Shown here piece after piece: positions 1-5,644 of a DNA stretch of 5,644 nucleotides. A program made the position numbers and the translations under genes. The DNA lies in assembly GCA_937968035.1 (NCBI GenBank), contig CALBTS010000072.1:1-5644 (forward strand), in the 5' to 3' direction. This DNA is from an uncultured Methanomethylovorans sp. (GTDB lineage: Archaea; Halobacteriota; Methanosarcinia; Methanosarcinales; Methanosarcinaceae). The notes below the pieces were generated by a model. That model did not search any database. It was not told the DNA's origin and worked only from the letters and a program-made list of their open reading frames with translations. Positions within the stretch are counted from its first letter, which is position 1. Each line of letters begins with the position of its first letter.

Positions 1-56
1 GATCAACTCTCATAGGTGGTTCTAATAGATTTGCTAAAGGATATTTACAATGTTAA
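1..56 (+). CDS. C-terminal end of an upstream gene (partial)
   Basis: Reading frame 3 (codons from base 3) is open from the window edge to a TAA at 54-56 and would end a protein in ...GGSNRFAKGYLQC. The other two forward frames close at 13-15 and 23-25, so this is the only frame by which an upstream gene could reach the next start codon. Its stop overlaps the ATG at 50, the same arrangement as the junction at 852-859, which supports a real coupled gene. Seventeen codons are too few to name the product. If the island is DISARM, drmB or another core gene is the natural candidate, but the tail shows no DUF1998 cysteine motif and I do not recognise it. Confidence 0.45.
   Translation, partial: STLIGGSNRFAKGYLQC
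36..41 (+). promoter_or_regulatory. Ribosome binding site of the DrmC-like gene
   Basis: AAAGGA lies 8 bases before the ATG at 50, inside the last codons of the upstream frame. It supports this start and suggests translation coupled to the preceding gene. Confidence 0.6.
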
Positions 57-859
57 TCAATCCAAATATTGAAAAAACTATCCAAATATATATTGAATGT
101 TTTTTGGATGAACATAAGATTTGTAGTATAAAAGACATCATAGATAATTGTGATGTTTCAATTAAAGCAACGAAAGCTGAATTGATAAAAACCATCAATC
201 AAGCATTGATGAAAAAAAATATTGCCATCATTGATGAAAAAATACCGTGGGAAAACTCAAATATAGTCTTAGTAAAGAGGTTTTTATTTACTACTGTAAT
301 GGACTCTACTTCTATTGTAATCTCAAAACCAAGATTAAGGGAACTAAGTTTGAGGAATATAGAACAAAGAAATAATCTTATTGATACTGTAACTTGTTTT
401 GAAGAAATTATAATTTCTTCTACATATATCCTAAGAATTTGTTCACCATTTGTTCAAGAGAATGTTATCGACAATGATTCTTTTCCAAAACTTAGAGAGC
501 TTTTGACAGACGCATTAAGGAGAGATGTAGAAATCAAACTCCTCTCAAGAGAATTATTTCAAGGACGTGCTACGGAAATTCAATGGATAATCGATACTGC
601 TAATAATTTGCGAAAAAGAGATAGGCTTAAAATAGTAGATTATCACTTATTATCTGAAAACGGAAGTATTTTGTCAAGTACGCATGCAAAACTTATAGTT
701 GCCGATTTCAGCTTAGCATATGTTGGAAGTGCCGAGTTAAGGAAGAATAGTCTCACGGCAAATTTTGAAGTCGGTTGTTTGGTAAGAGGACCACAGGTTT
801 TTGCCATATGTGAAATTTTTGATAATATGTTTTCTAGTGGGAGAATGTGGGATGCATAA
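50..859 (+). CDS. drmC: DrmC-like phospholipase D-domain protein (DISARM)
   Basis: This 269-residue protein carries one phospholipase D HKD motif: HAKLIVAD at residues 212-219 gives H212, K214 and D219. It is followed by AYVGSAEL and NFEVGCLVRG, the usual strand and Asn/Glu elements of the PLD fold. Residues of about 115-205 form the first part of that fold. The first 100 or so residues have no recognised motif and look mainly helical, possibly a winged-helix-like region. PLD enzymes with a single HKD usually dimerise to make one active site, and many are nucleases. Size and motif layout fit DrmC, the PLD protein of DISARM anti-phage systems, and the large gene that follows fits this. DpdK of the 7-deazaguanine DNA-modification clusters is a related PLD protein and the main alternative. 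No signal peptide or membrane segment is evident, so it is probably cytoplasmic. The start is supported by AAAGGA 8 bases upstream. The stop overlaps the next gene by 8 bases. Confidence 0.7.
   Translation: MLINPNIEKTIQIYIECFLDEHKICSIKDIIDNCDVSIKATKAELIKTINQALMKKNIAIIDEKIPWENSNIVLVKRFLFTTVMDSTSIVISKPRLRELSLRNIEQRNNLIDTVTCFEEIIISSTYILRICSPFVQENVIDNDSFPKLRELLTDALRRDVEIKLLSRELFQGRATEIQWIIDTANNLRKRDRLKIVDYHLLSENGSILSSTHAKLIVADFSLAYVGSAELRKNSLTANFEVGCLVRGPQVFAICEIFDNMFSSGRMWDA
839..843 (+). promoter_or_regulatory. Ribosome binding site deciding the start of the large gene
   Basis: GGGAG lies 8 bases before the ATG at 852, within the end of the DrmC-like gene. It favours 852 over the in-frame ATG at 801, which would add 17 residues and overlap the upstream gene by 59 bases. 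Confidence 0.6.
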
Positions 860-3800
860 TGATAAGTTATACTCTGTTGGATATAAATTTATATCTAAAA
901 CAGGGCTTGAAAAGCAAGAAACTATAATAGATGAAAAAAACAATAATAAGTTATCTCCTATTTCTCTAAGTATTCTTGATTCTATAATCTCAAAAAAAAT
1001 CACGATAATATTTTCTCAAGGCCCTTTCAACCTTTCCCCCATCGTATCATGTTTATTTGCTTCCCAAAATAAACGAGATGTACTTATAGGAATACCTAAG
1101 TTTAGATTCAATGACAGTTTTAAAAAGAACACGGAGATATATTTTTCATTGATGTATCGGAAAACAATTGATGGCATTCCTTCTAATAATTTCTACTTCT
1201 ATGATGATATACTATGGTGTAAAGGCTTTATTTGCGAAGAAACAAATGAAATGACTGGCATAGAAGTTTACACACGTCCAAAACACGGTAATAGAAAATT
1301 CAAAAATGATTATGATGCAATTGTTAATGAAAAATTGAAGGAAGGAAATATTCAAAACATACCTAAAATTGTCTTGGTACCCATTGATGACATCACACCA
1401 ACTTCAGTAATCGGAAACAAACAAACTATTTTTAAAAACAAAGAGTATGAGCCTCAAAATTTTGATCCGAAAATGGTGATATATGAATCCATAAATGAGA
1501 GGAAATATAGTTTTGAAAGCCTCATAGATTTAATAAATGACTCATACAATTCTAATGTTAAACTTGTATTACACTTTTCATGGCCCTATTTAAGAGGATT
1601 AGACCGTTTTTTAGAATTAATTCAAAATAATCATAGTACAAGTATATTCCACCTTGGAAAGAGATTTTGTATAGAAAGTGGTGCTAACTTCACGCAGCCA
1701 TCATCAGATATAATTCACTTATCATTAGAGGGAAACTTCTGGAATATATATTACTCAAAAGATGCTTCAATTAATTATAGAATTATTTTACCTACCTTAA
1801 ATAGAAAAGACAAAACTCTAACAATTAATGATGTCATGAACTGGGATTGGTCATTTGATCAAAGAATTAAAGAAATTCAACAACGTGCAGTACATGAAAA
1901 TCTAAGTAGAGTAGAGAGAAATATTATAATGTTTCCTCCAATACTAGATATTTTTCTTTTGCCATCCGAAACAAAAAAACGTTGCATTAAAAATGGAACA
2001 TGGATGACAATACCAATAGATGAGATTTTTGAGGCAAAAATAAGAGATCACAGTTGTGCAATAAGTTTATTTAGAGGGTTGTGTGTGGATATCGAAAAAT
2101 GCAGAGATATAGCCTATGATTTCCAAAACCTTTTTACTAATACAACTGTTTCGAAAAAAACATTGTTTCAAATTTACTTAATAGAAAAAATGAATCAATG
2201 TTATCATATAGCTGCATCAAAAACTGATGGTGTTTTACAAGTTCCTCTTTGTATTGCAAACTTACACCCATATCTTTCAACACAGTCATCTTTTGCTGAA
2301 ACAATCAACTACTTAGTCAATTCAATAAGCTCATCTACAAAATTTCACGAGCTCCTTAAATTGAGTTGTAGAAATCAAGATATTTATGCTGAAATCAACT
2401 CTCCAACAGGAGAAGAATGGAAACAAATAATATGCAAAGATGGTAGAATACAAAATCAGAGCATAAGAAAATTAACAAAAAAAATTGAAAGCTATGATCT
2501 AGACATCAATTGTGATTATTTAAAAAAAGATAGATCTTTACGCATAACTATCAAAATAAGGGATTTTGTGGAGTATTTTGAACTTGAAAAGGACGAAAAA
2601 AAAGCAAAAAAAGAATTCTTCAGGGGATTTACCATTTACGAAGCTCTAATAAGAAGTAATGGTTCTTTTGAAGAGAAAAAATGTTTAAACATAGTATTTG
2701 GTCGTGAATCAAATAGTTCTTTGATCAATATGGAAATTGAACATCGTACAAAAGAGGACATTTTTAAAAACACATATCAGATCCAGATTTTATATGGAAG
2801 TCTTTTGCAAATGCAAGATTTAGACAAAGAATTAGTCCAAAAAAGTGATTTATTGATTCCAGGCCCAATTCCTTTCAATACTATCACTGACCAAGAACTA
2901 GTAATATCACAAGGATACGATGCTTTATTACTGCCTTTTAGAGAAGTAGTTCTTTTTGCGTACCCTGGAATTAATTTCACACAACTATTGAAGCAGATAG
3001 AGTTGTACAGATATTTAAATTCAGATCGGCCAACAAGTGCATCAGCAAAGGATTTATTGTTTTCACTAAAGTACACTAAAGAGAGTAAACGTTTTAAGCT
3101 ACCATCTAAAACTAATGCAAATTTTACTGATAAAAGAAAATTGTATAGTGATACACCATTAGATTCAACAATTCGTCAAGAACTTATGGACGACCTTAAT
3201 GTGGATGATAGTGAAATAGAGTATATCAGAACACTTAGAGAAACATGGCAAAGTGTTGATAAAAGAAATAATGTAAACCCTCAAAAACGCATTTCTACAG
3301 ATCAAATAAACAAAGAACAATTGGAATTGCGCGTAAAATTTGATGAAGGAGAAATACAAAATATTTCGTTCCCAATTAGAACCTTAATAAGAAAATATCA
3401 TGGAAATGAATACATCCTCACACCCATCGATGAGTTAACTGAAGGTGACCAAATATATTATGTACAATCTGAAGAGAGAGAAAGTATTGAAAACTACCTA
3501 CTAAGAACCTTGTTAAGTGAAGAAGAACTTGCTATCGAAGATCTTTTGGAACCACTAAGGACTCTAAAAATATTTTATGAAAACCTAAGTTCACTGGATT
3601 TTACTAAAGAGCCTGAGATTCAAATGAAAAAAGTAAACTGGCTTTCATTAGATGAGAAAAAAAATATCTATGAGATACTTTATAAAATACTGAACACAAA
3701 CATTATTCCAGGAGATGAATGGCTATCTAATGATATTCAGAATAGCATATGGAATGAGGTTGAAACTAAAAAATTAGTAGAAATATTCAAAGCTGGAAAC

Positions 3801-4157
3801 AAGAAAGTAACACAAGCTAAACTATTTGGTTTGGCTGAACAAATGGGATTAAAGTCCTACACAAAAAATTCCTTCAAAGTACTATGTTCTTCTTCAATTT
3901 ATGAACATAAACATTATTCATTCCGTGAAGAACAAAATTTATTAGTGCTTGGTAAGTTAGTTGGACATCAAAGAATAATTGACAATTATCAAACAATTAA
4001 TGAAAAAGGCACGATGGTAGGTAATTTCCTTAGACAGGTTGGAAGATCTTTAAAAAGAGTCGCTGGTGGAAGCCGTGAACCTTTTAATGAGATAGACATA
4101 GCCATAGGAGAGAGATTGAAAAAATGTATAGTTATAGAAATAATACAAAATGATTAA
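852..4157 (+). CDS. drmE: Large DISARM-associated protein, probably DrmE
   Basis: The protein has 1101 residues from the ATG at 852, which has GGGAG 8 bases upstream and overlaps the preceding stop by 8 bases. No canonical nuclease, methylase or ATPase motif is visible. Near the N-terminus, IIFSQGPFNLSP (residues 52-63) followed by DVLIGIPKF (from 76) has the strand-loop-helix-strand spacing of a helicase P-loop and motif Ia but lacks the GK(T/S). A later stretch, YDALLLPFREVVLFAYPG (689-706), also looks like a Rossmann or helicase-type strand region. From about 824 there is a small beta module (LRVKFDEGE ... EGDQIYYVQ near 864), then an all-helical C-terminal part with QAKLFGLAEQMGLK (from 988) and a basic, glycine-rich stretch at 1060-1080. 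The gene has high Lys, Ile and Asn and no membrane segments. Position directly after a DrmC-like gene, large size and lack of enzyme motifs fit DrmE, the class 2 DISARM protein of unknown role. The name rests on context and general resemblance, not on a database match. Confidence 0.6.
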   Translation: MHNDKLYSVGYKFISKTGLEKQETIIDEKNNNKLSPISLSILDSIISKKITIIFSQGPFNLSPIVSCLFASQNKRDVLIGIPKFRFNDSFKKNTEIYFSLMYRKTIDGIPSNNFYFYDDILWCKGFICEETNEMTGIEVYTRPKHGNRKFKNDYDAIVNEKLKEGNIQNIPKIVLVPIDDITPTSVIGNKQTIFKNKEYEPQNFDPKMVIYESINERKYSFESLIDLINDSYNSNVKLVLHFSWPYLRGLDRFLELIQNNHSTSIFHLGKRFCIESGANFTQPSSDIIHLSLEGNFWNIYYSKDASINYRIILPTLNRKDKTLTINDVMNWDWSFDQRIKEIQQRAVHENLSRVERNIIMFPPILDIFLLPSETKKRCIKNGTWMTIPIDEIFEAKIRDHSCAISLFRGLCVDIEKCRDIAYDFQNLFTNTTVSKKTLFQIYLIEKMNQCYHIAASKTDGVLQVPLCIANLHPYLSTQSSFAETINYLVNSISSSTKFHELLKLSCRNQDIYAEINSPTGEEWKQIICKDGRIQNQSIRKLTKKIESYDLDINCDYLKKDRSLRITIKIRDFVEYFELEKDEKKAKKEFFRGFTIYEALIRSNGSFEEKKCLNIVFGRESNSSLINMEIEHRTKEDIFKNTYQIQILYGSLLQMQDLDKELVQKSDLLIPGPIPFNTITDQELVISQGYDALLLPFREVVLFAYPGINFTQLLKQIELYRYLNSDRPTSASAKDLLFSLKYTKESKRFKLPSKTNANFTDKRKLYSDTPLDSTIRQELMDDLNVDDSEIEYIRTLRETWQSVDKRNNVNPQKRISTDQINKEQLELRVKFDEGEIQNISFPIRTLIRKYHGNEYILTPIDELTEGDQIYYVQSEERESIENYLLRTLLSEEELAIEDLLEPLRTLKIFYENLSSLDFTKEPEIQMKKVNWLSLDEKKNIYEILYKILNTNIIPGDEWLSNDIQNSIWNEVETKKLVEIFKAGNKKVTQAKLFGLAEQMGLKSYTKNSFKVLCSSSIYEHKHYSFREEQNLLVLGKLVGHQRIIDNYQTINEKGTMVGNFLRQVGRSLKRVAGGSREPFNEIDIAIGERLKKCIVIEIIQND

Positions 4158-4170
4158 ATAACTAGTAGCT

Positions 4171-4175
4171 AAAGG
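4171..4175 (+). promoter_or_regulatory. Ribosome binding site of the radical SAM gene
   Basis: AAAGG lies 7 bases before the TTG at 4183, in the 25-base gap after the large gene. No in-frame ATG or GTG lies close by, so this site decides the TTG start, which puts the expected (M)KHNILLVEPEFP at the N-terminus. Confidence 0.55.
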
Positions 4176-4182
4176 CGATATT

Positions 4183-5574
4183 TTGAAACATAATATTCTC
4201 CTAGTAGAACCTGAATTTCCAATACCTACAAAAAGTAAAAATCATAAGAATTTTTTACCAATAGGTCTACTAAAACTAGCCGCTTATTACAGAGCTAAAA
4301 ATTATGAAGTGGACTTGGTGAGAGGAAAAAAGTTATAGGACAAATTTGAAACACCTTCTCAGATAGAAATTACCAGTCTTTTTACTTACTGGTCAGAGTA
4401 TGTATGGGATGCGGTAAAATTTTATAGAGAACAGTTTCCCGATCCTGAAGTAACTGAAATAAGAGTTGGTGGAATATATGCCAGTCTCCATTTTGAGGAA
4501 ACTGCTTTTCTTGAAAATTGCAAAAAATATAAAGTAATTCCTGTGAAAGGAGTTAAAGAAGAAGCAGAGGACTTCTTCCCAGCTTATGATCTTGTAAAAA
4601 ATGATGATAATTCTATAGATTACCAAATTGTCCATTCATCACGTGGATGTTTCCGAAAATGCTTATTTTGTGGAACATGGAAAATTGAACCTGAATTTAA
4701 AGGTAGAAAGGAAATCAAGCCTGTAATTGAACCTGGACTTGAGATGGGACTAAAAAATATAGTATTCTACGATAACAATCTCTTTTACAATCCTCATATT
4801 GAAGACATATTAAACGAGTTGGCTGACCTCAAGAAAGATAAAAAAATTGGTTGGTGCGAATCACAAAGTGGTTTTGACGGGAGAATATTATTAAGAAAAC
4901 CACATTTAGCAAAATTACTCAAAAAAGCTGGTTTCAGGTATCCAAGAATAGCGTGGGATTGGGGATATAAACATTGGCCTGCTATGAAAAAACAAATTCA
5001 GATTTTGAAAGAAGCTGGCTATAATAAAAGGAATATTACAGTATTCATGATCTATAATTGGGAAATAGACTTTGAGGAAATGGAGCGTAAAAGAATAAAA
5101 TGCTGGGAATGGAAAGTACAGATATCTGACTGCAGGAACAGACCCTTAGACCAGCTGCATGATCACTATAAACCTCTTAAAGACCAAAAAAATGGAGAAG
5201 ATTATTATATTCATCCTAACTGGACAGATGCCGAAGTGAAACAATTTCGGAAAAATGTCAGGAGACAAAACATCTGTAATAGACAAAATTTGGTATTTCA
5301 TAGTAAATTGCTTGAACATAAAAAAGAATATACCAAAGGAATGTATATTAAATTAAAAGCAATGGGTCCTGAAAATGCAAAAGAATATTTGCCTGATCTA
5401 TGGATTCCCTCTCAAATTACACACCCTGAAGATCGGAACAAATGGGAACCCAAAACAGTAGAGCCACCACAGAATTTAGCTGAATTACTTGCTGTTGATG
5501 AAGAAACAGTGACTAAAAAAACCGAGTATGTAGAAAGGTCTCCAGCCAAAAAGGAAGAGATGTTGTACGTTTGA
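4183..5574 (+). CDS. Radical SAM protein with B12-binding-like N-terminus, interrupted by an in-frame TAG
   Basis: From the TTG at 4183 to the TGA at 5572-5574 a single frame encodes 463 residues, broken only by TAG at codon 52. Residues 2-51 (KHNILLVEPEFP ... FLPIGLLKLAAYY ... YEVDLVRG) form a Rossmann-like half typical of the N-terminal domain in B12-binding-type radical SAM proteins. The cobalamin DXHXXG motif is not present. After the TAG, ITSLFTYWSEYVWDAV and EIRVGGIYASL continue that domain without any shift. The radical SAM core follows with SSRGCFRKCLFCGTW, a CX3CX2C motif (C156, C160, C163) that would bind the [4Fe-4S] cluster and cleave S-adenosylmethionine. VFYDNNLFYNP, SQSGFDGR and RYPRIAWDWGYK are well-formed downstream segments. 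C307, C317 and C365 lie in a conserved-looking RIKCWEWKVQISDCR ... RRQNIC region and might hold a further metal site. The substrate is unknown. If TAG is a stop, only a 51-residue fragment is made, and restart at GTG 4543 would lose the Rossmann half. The gene is probably co-transcribed with the DISARM-like genes. Confidence 0.85.
4336..4338 (+). other. In-frame TAG inside the radical SAM gene (readthrough, pyrrolysine or nonsense mutation)
   Basis: Codon 52 is TAG, between VRGKKL and DKFETPSQIEITSLF. The frame is unchanged on both sides and both sides make sense for the same protein, so there is no indel. The site falls in a loop between the strand YEVDLVRG and the next strand EITSLF, where a changed residue would be tolerated. 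None of the genes ending in the window uses TAG as a stop (TAA, TAA, TAA, TGA). In a pyrrolysine-using methanogen this codon could be decoded. Otherwise it is a recent nonsense mutation or a sequencing error. Confidence 0.85.
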
Positions 5575-5593
5575 GGATTTTTAAGTAAATCTC
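5573..5593 (+). terminator. Weak hairpin overlapping the radical SAM stop codon
   Basis: GAGGATTT (5573-5580) can pair with AAATCTC (5587-5593) with one bulged G and a six-base loop. The stem is mostly A-T and no T-run follows it, so it is a poor intrinsic terminator and may be chance. Confidence 0.15.
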
Positions 5594-5605
5594 ATCTCGC
5601 CATAC

Positions 5606-5619
5606 TAATATATATTTTA
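5606..5619 (+). promoter_or_regulatory. TATA-like AT tract ahead of the next gene
   Basis: TAATATATATTTTA resembles an archaeal TATA box, with a start of transcription expected about 25 bases on, near the window edge. It could equally be ordinary AT-rich spacer. In a bacterium there is no convincing -35/-10 pair here. Confidence 0.25.
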
Positions 5620-5637
5620 CAACAATTTATTACTGTA

Positions 5638-5643
5638 GGAGAG
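5638..5643 (+). promoter_or_regulatory. Ribosome binding site of a gene starting beyond the window
   Basis: GGAGAG is a strong Shine-Dalgarno sequence at the last bases of the window, with no start codon after it. It implies that another plus-strand gene begins within about ten bases past the right edge. Confidence 0.5.
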
Positions 5644-5644
5644 T

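Noticed and set aside
801..851. Upstream in-frame ATG at 801 as the start of the large gene
   Set aside because: It would overlap the DrmC-like gene by 59 bases and lacks a good ribosome binding site. ATG 852 has GGGAG at proper spacing and a typical short overlap.
737..1003. Minus-strand open frame of 88 codons
   Set aside because: It lies opposite two well-supported genes and shows no recognisable motif. The same holds for the minus-strand frames at 2777-3076, 3165-3359 and 4393-4635.
4318..4380. A pyrrolysine insertion-type stem-loop just after the TAG
   Set aside because: I found no convincing stem in the AT-rich sequence following the codon, and such an element is not known to be required for decoding TAG as pyrrolysine.
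4543..5574. A separate 343-residue gene starting at GTG 4543
   Set aside because: The GTG is an internal Val codon of the radical SAM frame. Coding sense continues upstream of it to the TAG and beyond to TTG 4183, and there is no good ribosome binding site in front of it.
5557..5598. Six-base inverted repeat GAGATG / CATCTC around the end of the radical SAM gene
   Set aside because: The 30-base loop and the absence of a T-run make a terminator or operator unlikely. A match this short is expected by chance.
1..5644. CRISPR arrays, tRNA or rRNA genes, insertion sequences and long direct repeats
   Set aside because: None was seen. The window is almost wholly covered by the four coding frames, and no repeated units or RNA gene structures stood out on reading.

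Overview
This AT-rich window holds a compact, plus-strand gene cluster that looks like the downstream part of a class 2 DISARM-type anti-phage island, followed by a radical SAM gene. The organism cannot be fixed from the sequence. Composition is low-GC, Arg is often AGA and Ile often ATA, and good Shine-Dalgarno sequences precede all three genes, which argues against Bacteroidetes. A low-GC bacterium or a methanogenic archaeon would both fit. The archaeal option matters because of an in-frame TAG codon in the last gene.

Layout: (1) bases 1-56 appear to hold the last codons of an unseen upstream gene, whose stop overlaps the next start. (2) 50-859 encodes a 269-residue protein with a single phospholipase D HKD motif, best matched to DrmC of DISARM. 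(3) 852-4157 encodes a 1101-residue protein without recognisable catalytic motifs. Its position after a DrmC-like gene, its size and its architecture suggest the DISARM class 2 protein DrmE. (4) 4183-5574 is one continuous frame for a radical SAM protein with a CX3CX2C cluster motif, interrupted only by a TAG at 4336-4338. (5) 5575-5644 is a short spacer with a weak hairpin, a TATA-like AT tract and a strong Shine-Dalgarno sequence at the very edge, so another gene probably begins just outside the window.

The first three genes overlap by 7-8 bases and the fourth follows after 25 bases, so all are probably one transcript with translational coupling. If the DISARM reading is right, the core helicase drmA, the DUF1998 gene drmB and a DNA methyltransferase should lie upstream of base 1. 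The radical SAM gene is not a known DISARM component. It may be an accessory gene or just a co-transcribed neighbour. The two points most worth checking are its in-frame TAG (pyrrolysine or other readthrough versus a fresh nonsense mutation) and whether the large protein is really DrmE.
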